NCBI GenBank assembly: GCA_946628005.1
Contig: CAMOWA010000011.1
Span: 1 to 40,385, forward strand
From: an uncultured Caryophanales bacterium
Lineage (GTDB): Bacteria; Bacillota_I; Bacilli_A; RF39; UBA660
Direction: 5' to 3'
Length of the DNA stretch: 40,385 nucleotides
Position 1 is the stretch's first letter; each line of letters opens with the position of its first letter. A program made the translations under genes and the position numbers. Below the pieces are notes generated by a model, which saw nothing but the letters and a program-made list of their open reading frames with translations, was not told where the DNA came from and searched no databases. This document shows positions 14,942 through 23,344 of this stretch, piece by piece.

Positions 14942-15949
14942 AATTAAACTTTTTCTAGTAAAAGAATCAATTTCCTTATCCATATAAATATCTATAACAC
15001 CTTTATTAACTATTTTAATAAACCCTAATCCATTAATAACTAAATCTTCATCATACTTCATTTGATAAGTAGTTTTATTTTTATCCTTTAAATCTTCATT
15101 ATTAAATAAATTTAGAAGTCTTTTTACTTTTAAATCATTAGAAATAAAACAAGTGAAACTATTTTTTTCTCCTTCAACATAATCAATACGAATAAAATCT
15201 TCTATAATAAGAGATTGATTCTTTCTTAATTGATAAGTACGAGGTTTAATTTCCTTCTTAGGAGATATCTTTTTTACCATTTCCGGACTAACTCTATTTA
15301 AAATAGAACCCATATCGACAAGTCCTGGTGTATCTATTAAAGTTAAATAATCATTTATTTGAATACTAACAGTATTTAAAGTTGTAGAAGGAAGAGGAGA
15401 CATTGTTAATTCTTGAGAATTATCAGAATAATTTTTAATAAGTTTATTAATTAAACTACTTTTACCAGCATTCGTATGTCCTATTACATAAACATTTTTA
15501 CTAGTCTGATAAGTTTTTATTCTTTTAAGTAAATAATCAATATTATAATTTTTATTTACTGATATAACGATTACTTCTTCAAATTTTATATTTTTTTCTT
15601 CTAAATATTTAATAAGTTTAGTCTCTTTTACTGATTTTGGTAAAACATCTTTTTTATTTAATACTAAAATCATTTTATTAGAAATAATATTTCTTATCTC
15701 TTCAATATTCTCTTCTAGATTTAATAAATCAGTAATATATAAAACTAAATCTTTTGTTTTAGAAACATCTTCTAATATTTTAATATACTCATCATTTGAT
15801 TTTGTAATTACTTGATAATCACCATAGTTTTTCATACGGAAACATCTTTGGCAAATATCATTTTCTAAATTAGTAGTATACCCCTCTTGCAGGACATTCT
15901 CATCTTGTAAAACCACTCCACAACCTTTACATCTTTTTTCACTATTCAT
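14939..15949 (-). CDS. yqeH: Ribosome biogenesis GTPase YqeH
   Basis: A 336-residue circularly permuted GTPase acting in 30S assembly. It has an N-terminal zinc finger with C7, C10, C33 and C36, then the permuted order G4 (LNKKDVLP), G5, G1 (GHTNAGKSSL), G2 (PSTT) and G3 (DTPG), and a C-terminal RNA-binding part. The start is taken at MNSEKRCKGC, with GAGGAAGG 5 bases before it; an upstream in-frame ATG has no site. It overlaps the yqeG stop by 8 bases, the same order as in B. subtilis. Confidence 0.95.
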   Translation of the reverse strand: MNSEKRCKGCGVVLQDENVLQEGYTTNLENDICQRCFRMKNYGDYQVITKSNDEYIKILEDVSKTKDLVLYITDLLNLEENIEEIRNIISNKMILVLNKKDVLPKSVKETKLIKYLEEKNIKFEEVIVISVNKNYNIDYLLKRIKTYQTSKNVYVIGHTNAGKSSLINKLIKNYSDNSQELTMSPLPSTTLNTVSIQINDYLTLIDTPGLVDMGSILNRVSPEMVKKISPKKEIKPRTYQLRKNQSLIIEDFIRIDYVEGEKNSFTCFISNDLKVKRLLNLFNNEDLKDKNKTTYQMKYDEDLVINGLGFIKIVNKGVIDIYMDKEIDSFTRKSLI

Positions 15950-16460
15950 AATACCTTCCTCTTTCAAACAAACCTTTTTTTTCATAATGCTTTATTATTA
16001 ATTTTTCTATTTTTCGATTTAATCCAGTAATCTTTAAATCTTTTTTACCTAATGGATCAACTAATATAGTTTTAATTCGAAAACGGTTTCCCGCTAAAAT
16101 ATCTGTAACAATCTGATCACCAATAATACACATTTCTTTTTTCTTAAAATGATATTTAGTCTTCAAGTATATTAAAGACTTAATAGAAGGTTTCATACTC
16201 CACGATAACCCCTCAATACCAAGTTCATCTAAATATGGTTTTATTCTTTTTTTAGTATTGTTAGAACAAATAAAAACCATAAAATCTTTTTTTAATTTTT
16301 TAATTAATTTCTTTGTTTCTGGTGGACATTTCTTATGAGACATTAAACCTAAAGTATTATCTAAATCAAATATTAAACATTTTACTCCCGATTCTTTTAA
16401 TTTATCATAATTAATATCTTGAATATTTTTCTTATAGATTTTTGGACGAAATAATCCCAT
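15942..16460 (-). CDS. yqeG: YqeG-family HAD phosphatase
   Basis: A 172-residue HAD IIIA phosphatase with FDLDNTL (D32, D34, T36), the ICSNN motif II, KPS lysine region and a GDQIVTDILAGNR motif IV. The start at MGLFRPKIYK has AGGAAGTG upstream and matches the family; the longer frame adds a hydrophobic tail without support. It is translationally coupled to yqeH. B. subtilis has the same pair; the phosphatase's substrate is not firmly known. Confidence 0.92.
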   Translation of the reverse strand: MGLFRPKIYKKNIQDINYDKLKESGVKCLIFDLDNTLGLMSHKKCPPETKKLIKKLKKDFMVFICSNNTKKRIKPYLDELGIEGLSWSMKPSIKSLIYLKTKYHFKKKEMCIIGDQIVTDILAGNRFRIKTILVDPLGKKDLKITGLNRKIEKLIIKHYEKKGLFERGRYYE

Positions 16461-16495
16461 GAAATCACTTCCTAATATATTATACAATATAACTA

Positions 16496-16522
16496 AAAAA
16501 AAGTCCAAAACTTTGGACATTT
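16496..16522 (-). terminator. Terminator of the polysaccharide deacetylase gene
   Basis: GTCCAAA and TTTGGAC form a 7-bp stem followed by eight T residues on the minus strand. A TTGGAC within it and a TATAAT 18 bases further on could be the yqeG promoter. Confidence 0.75.
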
Positions 16523-16523
16523 A

Positions 16524-17972
16524 TCAATTATTAACACGCTGAGTTATCATTTCTGTTTCCATAGTAATTTTTTCAAAAGAATAACCATTTTCTTTTCCAT
16601 AATGGATAATATCTCGAAGAGCATCTCGAGTATATGATTTAATATCATGCATTAATACCATGTTTACTCTATCATGACTAAGGTTTGAAATAACATTATT
16701 ATATACTCCACTAGCCTCAGTTGTAGAACCCGCATCCCCACTACTTAAATTCCAATCATAATATTTAAATCCTCTGTTTAATACTTCTTTAGTAATTCTA
16801 CTCATAATTCCACTAGAATACCTTCTACTAACTGTATTACTACTACCTCCAGGGAAGCGAATAATCTTACTTTCAAATCCAGTTATTCTTTTTACTCGAT
16901 CTTGTACACTATATAAATCATTAAAATAAGCTTCATCTGATGCATATAAAGTAGCATAATCATGAGAAGCTGTATGAAGAGCAACAGTATGTCCCTCATC
17001 ATATTCTCTTTTTATTAAATCATCTGGTCCCTTATTTGTAACAAAGAATGTAGCTTTAACATTTTCTTCTTTTAAAATATCTAAAATAACATTAGTAGTA
17101 CCACTATTTGGACCATCATCAAAAGTTAAATAAATTGTGCCGTTCTTTCCTCTTTCACTAACAACAACATTTCTATTTATAGACACTTCGTTACCAAATG
17201 AATCTTTAACAGAATAAGTAATACTATATTCTCCAGGTTTACTAGTATCCACTTCTCCAGTACGAATAACTTTTGAAGAAAGATCATCATCACAATTATC
17301 TGAAACTTCTATTCCAGGATCCTTCCACTCATCTCCAACAAATAAGAAAAGTGTTTCATTACCAATTAACTTCAAAATAGGCTTTTCAATATCCTTATAA
17401 ATAATCTTTTTAGAAACTTCTGAAAGATTACCACTTTTATCTCGAACACGATATATAATAGAATCATTACCCTTACCAATAATATGTTCAACCTTACTAC
17501 TTAAATCTCCATCATAATTATCAGTAGCAGAAACTTTTTCTGGGACAACCTCATCTCCAGGACATAAATAAATATCTGAAGAATCAATATTAATAATTGG
17601 TTTTTTTGTATCTCTTACATGAATAACTCGAACAGTTTTCTTATGAAGAGGTCCAACTGAAACATGATAAATTATCTTATAAGTTCCTAATTTTTTTTCA
17701 TTTACTTTTCCATGAACATCTACATCTTTTGTAATATCTTTTCCAAAAAAACTTGCTTCATATCCCTTTTCAACATATTTTTCTTTATAAGATAAAGTAG
17801 TATTATGGTGCCCCTTTAAATGAATTTGTGGAAGAAAAACATTTTGAATAAGAATAAAAACAAGTATAAAACAGAAAAAGACCCCTCCAATCATTTTTAA
17901 CATCTTCTTAGTTAAAATTTGATTTTCAAGCATCCTTCTAATTTTTCTCTTAGACCATAATTTAACACTCAT
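16524..17972 (-). CDS. Membrane-anchored polysaccharide deacetylase with Ig-like domains
   Basis: A 482-residue protein. There is an N-terminal membrane segment (about 27-46), then three tandem Ig-like/DUF5011-type modules (about 55-120, 121-192, 195-272) each with a D-x-x-D-G-D-L or similar turn. A NodB homology domain follows: TFDDGP (D285, D286), HTASHDY (H333, H337) and RFPGG (from 372). That domain removes acetyl groups from GlcNAc or MurNAc in the wall. It has a good promoter (17992-18020) and ends with TGA then TAA. The outer-face Ig stalk would place the enzyme near the wall. Confidence 0.88.
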   Translation of the reverse strand: MSVKLWSKRKIRRMLENQILTKKMLKMIGGVFFCFILVFILIQNVFLPQIHLKGHHNTTLSYKEKYVEKGYEASFFGKDITKDVDVHGKVNEKKLGTYKIIYHVSVGPLHKKTVRVIHVRDTKKPIINIDSSDIYLCPGDEVVPEKVSATDNYDGDLSSKVEHIIGKGNDSIIYRVRDKSGNLSEVSKKIIYKDIEKPILKLIGNETLFLFVGDEWKDPGIEVSDNCDDDLSSKVIRTGEVDTSKPGEYSITYSVKDSFGNEVSINRNVVVSERGKNGTIYLTFDDGPNSGTTNVILDILKEENVKATFFVTNKGPDDLIKREYDEGHTVALHTASHDYATLYASDEAYFNDLYSVQDRVKRITGFESKIIRFPGGSSNTVSRRYSSGIMSRITKEVLNRGFKYYDWNLSSGDAGSTTEASGVYNNVISNLSHDRVNMVLMHDIKSYTRDALRDIIHYGKENGYSFEKITMETEMITQRVNN

Positions 17973-17991
17973 ACAACCACTCTCTTTATAA

Positions 17992-18020
17992 ATTATATAA
18001 AATAATATAATATTTGTAAA
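17992..18020 (-). promoter_or_regulatory. Promoter of the polysaccharide deacetylase gene
   Basis: TTTACA (18015-18020), a 17-base spacer and TATAAT (17992-17997) on the minus strand. Confidence 0.65.
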
Positions 18021-18060
18021 GTAAATCGTCTAAGTTTATTTATTACCCAAAAAAACAATT

Positions 18061-18750
18061 TTATACTTCTTTATTATTCTTTAAAAACTCTCTTAATAAC
18101 TTTGTAATAGCTCTTTTTTCAATACGAGAAACATAACTTCTAGAAATACCCATCTTTTTAGATATTTTTTTTTGTGTTGTTTCATCTTTATTATATAACC
18201 CATATCGATTCTCTATAATTTTTCTTTCTCTAGGAGTGAGAATATCCATATACTGATATAAACATTTAATTTTATCTTTTAAATCAATATCTTCACTAAA
18301 ATCTTTATAATCAGTAATTAAAATATCTTCTATTTCTATCTCATTTCCATCTTTATCAAATCCAATAGATTCATTAATAGAAACATCTTTAGAATATTTA
18401 TTATTCTTTCTAAAATACATAAGTATTTCATTTTCAATACACCTAGCACAATAAGTAGTAATTTTAACATTCTTATCTGGAGAAAATGTATCTACTCCCT
18501 TAATTAGACCTATTGTACCAATACTTATTAAATCATCTTGTTCAACATATTTAGATTCATATTTCTTAGCAATATGAGCAACTAACCTTAAATTATGTTC
18601 TATTAATTTATTTCTTGCAACCTTATCCCCATTCATCTTTTTTTGAATACAAACATCCTCTTCTTCTTTAGAAAGTGGTTCTAAAAACACATCATTAGAA
18701 TAACTACCAGTAAAGAAAAACAATTTATGAAATAGTTCAAATAAAAACAT
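18061..18750 (-). CDS. sigK: Sporulation sigma factor K (pro-sigma-K)
   Basis: A 229-residue sigma-70 family protein matching SigK along its length: a hydrophobic pro-sequence ending FFFTGS-YSND (likely cleavage at S16-Y17, as in B. subtilis S20-Y21), region 2 ARNKLIEHNLRLVAHIAKKY and QDDLISIGTIGLIKG, YCARCIENEILMYFRK, and region 4 LTPRERKIIENRYGL with the SRSYVSRIEKRA helix-turn-helix. The frame is continuous, not split by a skin element. It directs late mother-cell transcription in spore formers. A CATATAAT just upstream resembles a sigma-E -10 box, which would fit known sigK control, but this is weak. No other sporulation genes are in view. Confidence 0.9.
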   Translation of the reverse strand: MFLFELFHKLFFFTGSYSNDVFLEPLSKEEEDVCIQKKMNGDKVARNKLIEHNLRLVAHIAKKYESKYVEQDDLISIGTIGLIKGVDTFSPDKNVKITTYCARCIENEILMYFRKNNKYSKDVSINESIGFDKDGNEIEIEDILITDYKDFSEDIDLKDKIKCLYQYMDILTPRERKIIENRYGLYNKDETTQKKISKKMGISRSYVSRIEKRAITKLLREFLKNNKEV

Positions 18751-18787
18751 ATAATCACCTAAGTCATTATATGTCGAATTATAAAGA

Positions 18788-20200
18788 TTATACTCTTTTT
18801 TTTATTTTAGAAAATATACTTTTCTTAATAGACAACAATAAATCTTTATTAATAATAATAGCATAAATACAAGCTAAAATTAAGCTAAATATTTTTAAGT
18901 ACAAATTAGAATTATAATAGAAAAATATAGAAATAATAAACATACAAATCGTCTTTAAAATTAATCCATTTTCTATTTTAATTGTTACATATTTTTTCAA
19001 TTCAAAATGACGATAAATCATCATAACAAAATAAGAAATCATTGTAGAGATAGCCGCTGCATAAAGACCAATTTTTTTAATAAATAAAACATTTATAACA
19101 ATATTAATAATTGCTCCCATAATAGTAGTTGAAGCTACTTTTTTAGACAATTTTTTAGCTAAATAAACCTGACTATATAAACAGATTACTACATTAAAAA
19201 CACATCCTAAGACTAAATAAGGAATATACTGATATGCTTCCTGAAACTTAGAATGAATAAAAAGAGGAAATACAAAAGGCATACAGGCAATCATACCAAT
19301 TCCAAGAGAAGTAAAAAGTTTAATTACAGTATTCGTAATATCAGAAAAAAACTCATCTCGATCAGGACTATCTATATGTAAGGCAGCACTTTCACTCCAA
19401 CTAAGATTAAATACACCTGTTAAGCTTGAAATAATAGTTGGAAATTTGTTACTAATAGCATATAATCCATTTGCTCCAGAACCTAAAACAAAAGAAACAA
19501 TACTCCTATCACTAGCATTAACTATCCACCAACTAATTCCATTAGGAATTAAAGGAATAGAATACTTATTCATTTCTTTAATTAACTTTTTATCTACTAA
19601 TTTAAATTGAACATATTGCCACATTTTTAATCGAAGAAACAAATAAAGAGAGCAGACAAAATTAGCAAGCATCATCGAAAAAATCATACCCTCTGCACCC
19701 ATTTTAAAAACACAGATAGTAATAATATTAGAAAGAATAGTAACTACTCCAGTTAAAATACAACTAATAGAATAATCAATTGTACGACCAAACCCCCTTG
19801 TAATTTGTAAAAAGTTCCCTGATAAAACACAAACTATTATGTCTAAAAGAATTAACCATCTAAATGGAATAGATATAAAACTTGTAAAAATAATATATAA
19901 AATACTAAATAATCCTAAAGAAATACCTAAAATATAAAAATTATTACTCATTAAAACCTTAGTATTTTTCTCTTTTCCTCTTGAATCAATTAAATAACGA
20001 AAAATACTCATTTCTAATTCTAATGTTATTACAGGTACTAATAAAGTAACATAAGTTTGTATTAAATCTACTAATCCATACTCTTTAGTTTTTAAAAAAG
20101 ATGTATACAAAGGTAATAAAAAATAAGAAATTAACTGAGTACAAACTCTTCCCATAAATATAATAATAGTATTCTTTGCTAATTGTTTTTTCTTATTCAT
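18788..20200 (-). CDS. Polysaccharide/lipid-linked oligosaccharide flippase (MOP superfamily)
   Basis: A 470-residue polytopic membrane protein with about 12-14 hydrophobic segments. It begins KKQLAKNTIIIFMGRVCTQLISYFLLPLYT, the signature of Wzx/RfbX-type exporters, and has SWWIVNASDRSIVSFVLG in the middle. It would flip a lipid-linked sugar polymer unit across the membrane. AAGGAGG precedes the ATG, and it starts 3 bases after the vanZ-like stop. No glycosyltransferases are near, so the cargo is unknown. Confidence 0.85.
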   Translation of the reverse strand: MNKKKQLAKNTIIIFMGRVCTQLISYFLLPLYTSFLKTKEYGLVDLIQTYVTLLVPVITLELEMSIFRYLIDSRGKEKNTKVLMSNNFYILGISLGLFSILYIIFTSFISIPFRWLILLDIIVCVLSGNFLQITRGFGRTIDYSISCILTGVVTILSNIITICVFKMGAEGMIFSMMLANFVCSLYLFLRLKMWQYVQFKLVDKKLIKEMNKYSIPLIPNGISWWIVNASDRSIVSFVLGSGANGLYAISNKFPTIISSLTGVFNLSWSESAALHIDSPDRDEFFSDITNTVIKLFTSLGIGMIACMPFVFPLFIHSKFQEAYQYIPYLVLGCVFNVVICLYSQVYLAKKLSKKVASTTIMGAIINIVINVLFIKKIGLYAAAISTMISYFVMMIYRHFELKKYVTIKIENGLILKTICMFIISIFFYYNSNLYLKIFSLILACIYAIIINKDLLLSIKKSIFSKIKKRV

Positions 20201-20203
20201 TTA

Positions 20204-20644
20204 TTATTTCCTCCTTATAAAATAGTAGAAACAAGAACCACAAAATCCTCCAAATGAGTCTAATAAAACATCAAAAACTTCTCCACTTCTACCAACTACA
20301 AATAATTGATGAATCTCATCACTACAAGCATATAAAAATACTAAAAAGGTAGAAATAAAAACTAATTTGAAAGAAAGAATTTTATATTCTTTTAATAAAC
20401 TAAGTACAAAAACACCCAATAAAAAATAAATAGTAAAATGGGCACTTTTACGAACAAACACCACATAAGTATCAATATATTTTTTTCTTAATGAAGAGTT
20501 TAAGCGTCTCCCTTTTACTGTCTCTATCACCCTAATAATAAGGCCATCGCTTTTTCTTGATGAAGATGATCCTGTATCACTAGAAAACATGAAAATACTT
20601 ACTAAACAAATAATAATTAAAATAATTTTTAATATTTTTTTCAT
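20204..20644 (-). CDS. VanZ-like family protein
   Basis: A 146-residue membrane protein with an N-terminal membrane segment (3-20), FSSDTGSSSSRKSDG, FVRKSAHFTIYFLLGV and CSDEIHQLFVVGRSGEVFDVLLDSFG. These are the conserved polar segments of VanZ-like proteins (K-x-x-H, D-E-x-H-Q, D-x-x-x-D). VanZ gives low-level teicoplanin resistance in enterococci; most chromosomal homologues have no proven role. It lies between murE and a flippase on one transcript. Confidence 0.88.
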   Translation of the reverse strand: MKKILKIILIIICLVSIFMFSSDTGSSSSRKSDGLIIRVIETVKGRRLNSSLRKKYIDTYVVFVRKSAHFTIYFLLGVFVLSLLKEYKILSFKLVFISTFLVFLYACSDEIHQLFVVGRSGEVFDVLLDSFGGFCGSCFYYFIRRK

Positions 20645-20671
20645 AATAACCCCTAAATAAAGAAAGGAAAG

Positions 20672-22114
20672 TTATTCACTCTCTCGAATTTGTCTTTTAG
20701 CAACTGCATGATAAGCTTCTTCAATATCATTAAAATAAATAACCTCATCTTTTAGTTTTTCATAGGTCTCATTTCCTTTTCCAAGTATTAATACCATATC
20801 CTTCTCATTTGCCATATCAATTGCTTTTTGAATAGCTTCTCTTCTATCAATTACAATTTCATAATTAGTATGATCTACTTTTAATTCACTAATTATATCT
20901 TCACAAATCTTTTTTGGATCCTCACTTCTAGGATCTTCATAAGTAAAAATAGCATAACTTGCATTATTTACAACTGTATTTCCAACTTTAGGTCTTTTAA
21001 TACTATCTCTTTCTCCAGCTTGTCCAATAACAACAATACTTCTATTAATATCCAAAGTATGAACAAAATTTAATAATCTAGCTATTCCATTAGGAGTATG
21101 AGCATAATCAACCATTATATAGTATGGAGTATTCGTATTTAATAATTCTAATCGACCACTAATTTTTATATCTTTAATTCTTTCTAAAATAACATCAATT
21201 GGTATTCCAAGAGATATAGTACATAAAATAGCACAAGCTAAGTTATAAACATTAAAATCTCCCATTAAAGGACTAACAATATTATAAGACTTATCTTTAT
21301 AACGAAAAGTAATATTTGTTTTTCTAGGACATATTTCAAAATTTTCAATAACTAAGTCATTATCATCTCCTAGTCCATATGTCAATATTTTACCATTACA
21401 TGCTTCTTTAAATTGCTCATAATATAGATCATCTTTATTTAGGATACAATATCCATCTTTTTTTGTTTGACGAAATAACATCAATTTAGAAGATAAATAG
21501 TTTTCAAAAGACCCATGAATATTTAAATGTTCACTTGTAACATTTGTAAAAGCAGAAACATCAAATTGCATAGCTTGAAGTCTTCCTCTAAAAAATGCCT
21601 CACTGCTAGCTTCCATAGAAACATATTTACAACCAAAGCGAACAAACTCATCTAAATATAGATAAAGATTTTGAGCATCAGGAGTAGTATTTGGATTATC
21701 CCCACTAAATTTAGCACAGCTTCTACCATTGGTTCCAATATAACCACATAAATCACTCCCAATTAAAGTTTGAATAATAGTTGTAACACTAGTCTTTCCA
21801 TCCGTACCAGTAACCCCTATCATTTTCATTTTTTGATCAGGATAATCATAAAACTTTTGACATAAATATGGTAATTCTCTATTTGTATCAGGGACTTTAA
21901 TAACAGGAATATTTACATTTTTTACATCTTTACTAACAACAACAGCACTTGCCCCATGCTTAATAGCATCATCTATAAAATCATGTCTATCTGCAGTAAC
22001 TCCCATAGTACAAACAAATAAATCTCCCTCTTCAACTTCTTTAGAATTAATTTTAATACCTCTAATTAAAACATCAGATGAAGCACCTGGATACAATTCA
22101 GTTAACTTTTTCAT
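20672..22114 (-). CDS. murE: UDP-MurNAc-tripeptide synthetase (MurE)
   Basis: A 480-residue Mur ligase adding the third stem amino acid to UDP-MurNAc-L-Ala-D-Glu. It has the TGTDGKTS ATP loop (102-109), the DNPNTTPD and MEASSEA segments, and the C-terminal amino-acid site motif, here EDPRSEDP. The Arg in that motif is the residue that favours meso-diaminopimelate over lysine, but the usual leading D-N is E-D, so specificity is not certain. The start is set at the ATG at 22114; an in-frame TTG four codons earlier abuts AGGAG too closely. vanZ and the flippase follow on the same transcript. Confidence 0.94.
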   Translation of the reverse strand: MKKLTELYPGASSDVLIRGIKINSKEVEEGDLFVCTMGVTADRHDFIDDAIKHGASAVVVSKDVKNVNIPVIKVPDTNRELPYLCQKFYDYPDQKMKMIGVTGTDGKTSVTTIIQTLIGSDLCGYIGTNGRSCAKFSGDNPNTTPDAQNLYLYLDEFVRFGCKYVSMEASSEAFFRGRLQAMQFDVSAFTNVTSEHLNIHGSFENYLSSKLMLFRQTKKDGYCILNKDDLYYEQFKEACNGKILTYGLGDDNDLVIENFEICPRKTNITFRYKDKSYNIVSPLMGDFNVYNLACAILCTISLGIPIDVILERIKDIKISGRLELLNTNTPYYIMVDYAHTPNGIARLLNFVHTLDINRSIVVIGQAGERDSIKRPKVGNTVVNNASYAIFTYEDPRSEDPKKICEDIISELKVDHTNYEIVIDRREAIQKAIDMANEKDMVLILGKGNETYEKLKDEVIYFNDIEEAYHAVAKRQIRESE

Positions 22115-22138
22115 ATATTTGTTCAACTCCTACCCTTA

Positions 22139-22167
22139 ATTATACAGTAAATAACTTGATTTTTAAA
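22139..22167 (-). promoter_or_regulatory. murE promoter
   Basis: Perfect TATAAT (22139-22144) with a weak TTTAAA (22162-22167) at 17-base spacing on the minus strand. Confidence 0.5.
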
Positions 22168-22175
22168 GGTTTTTC

Positions 22176-22204
22176 TTGAACGTTTCCCTATTTTACGTTA
22201 AAAT
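22176..22204 (+). promoter_or_regulatory. Promoter of the arginase-family gene
   Basis: TTGAAC (22176-22181), a 17-base spacer and TAAAAT (22199-22204). It lies inside a possible longer reading frame, which argues for the downstream start at 22239. The murE promoter is divergent from it, 9 bases away. Confidence 0.6.
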
Positions 22205-22238
22205 GAATATGGTGAAAATAAGAAAAGGTGGTATAGGT

Positions 22239-23144
22239 ATGAGAACAATGATTTTTGGTGCTGGAACAGACTTAGGTGTACATATTGATGGAGCAAGCTT
22301 AGGTCCAGTACAACTAATGAATGATTTAAAAGCTTTCTATAAAGGTGAAAGCATGTTATTTGAACAAGATAAAGAAATAATTAAAAGTAGGAATTTATCA
22401 GATAGAAGAAAAAATGAATATGAAATAGAAAAATTTAATACAAATTTATATAAAAACATAGTAGAAAAAATAAAAGAAGAATATTTTCCGATTATGATTG
22501 GAGGAGATCACTCAGCAGCAATTGCATCAGCTTTAGCATCAGCAAAAGTAAATATAGATGTAGGATTAATATGGATTGATGCCCATACTGATTATAATAC
22601 TTTTGAAACAACCGTAACAGGAAATATACATGGACTACCATTAGCCGCAATAAATGGATATAAAAATCAAGAACTACGATACTTTCATCAAGGTAAAATA
22701 ATACAACCCTCTAAAACAGTTATAATTGGAGCAAGAAGTATTGATGAAAAAGAAAAAGATAATGTTCGCTACTCAGGCGTTACCGTTTTTTCAACAGAAG
22801 ATATAAAAGAAAAAGGAATAGATGCCATAATGGATGAAGCCTTTAAAATAGCTGGATTTAAAACAAAAGGAATTCATATTAGCTATGATTTAGATGTAAT
22901 TGACCCAGAAATAGCTCCAGGAGTAAGTATCCCCGAATTTGATGGAATCACTGAAGAAGAAGCAATGAAAATAAATGAATATTTAGTTAAACATATGAAA
23001 GATATTATATCTTTTGATTTAGTAGAATTTAACCCACTTAGAGACATAGAAAGAAAAACAGAACAAATAGCCCTAAATATCTTAGCACAAATTATAAGAG
23101 CCGCCGAAAACAAAAAGAAAGTTGAATATAAATCATATGAGTAA
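22239..23144 (+). CDS. Arginase/agmatinase-family ureohydrolase
   Basis: A 301-residue ureohydrolase. The two-manganese site is complete: H91 (GGDHS), D114, H116 and D118 (DAHTDYN), and D217 and D219 (SYDLDVIDP), with N120 and the following TGNIHG as in arginases. The start at MRTMIFGAGT follows AGGTGG and lies downstream of the promoter; longer starts begin before the expected transcript. The family cleaves arginine, agmatine, formimidoylglutamate or guanidino compounds to release urea or an analogue. The substrate cannot be read from the sequence, and the neighbours (murE, a repeat protein) do not help. Confidence 0.9.
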   Translation: MRTMIFGAGTDLGVHIDGASLGPVQLMNDLKAFYKGESMLFEQDKEIIKSRNLSDRRKNEYEIEKFNTNLYKNIVEKIKEEYFPIMIGGDHSAAIASALASAKVNIDVGLIWIDAHTDYNTFETTVTGNIHGLPLAAINGYKNQELRYFHQGKIIQPSKTVIIGARSIDEKEKDNVRYSGVTVFSTEDIKEKGIDAIMDEAFKIAGFKTKGIHISYDLDVIDPEIAPGVSIPEFDGITEEEAMKINEYLVKHMKDIISFDLVEFNPLRDIERKTEQIALNILAQIIRAAENKKKVEYKSYE

Positions 23145-23161
23145 ATATCATATGTTTTTTT
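23134..23161 (+). terminator. Terminator of the arginase-family gene
   Basis: CATATGA and TCATATG form a 7-bp stem around the TAA stop, followed by seven T residues. The 200 bases from here to 23344 hold only this and the next promoter, as far as can be seen. Confidence 0.7.
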
Positions 23162-23289
23162 AAGGAATAAAATTAAAAAATTACATTAAATAATCAATAA
23201 TTATTCATTATTACTGCAATAAGAGAATTATCAAACAAAACTCAAGAAGAAATAATAAAACACAAAAAATGTAATTATAAATTATTTTC

Positions 23290-23318
23290 TTTTCAAAATA
23301 ATAAATATGTGATATTAT
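23290..23318 (+). promoter_or_regulatory. Promoter for the repeat protein gene
   Basis: TTTTCA (23290-23295), 17 bases, TATTAT (23313-23318), then GAGGGAAG before the ATG at 23345. Confidence 0.45.
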
Positions 23319-23344
23319 TCACATAGAAAAGAGGGAAGAATACA

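Noticed and set aside
23162-23289. Short frame resembling an HTH fragment (ELSNKTQEEIIKHKK)
   Set aside because: No start codon or ribosome site and too short for a family call; left as intergenic.
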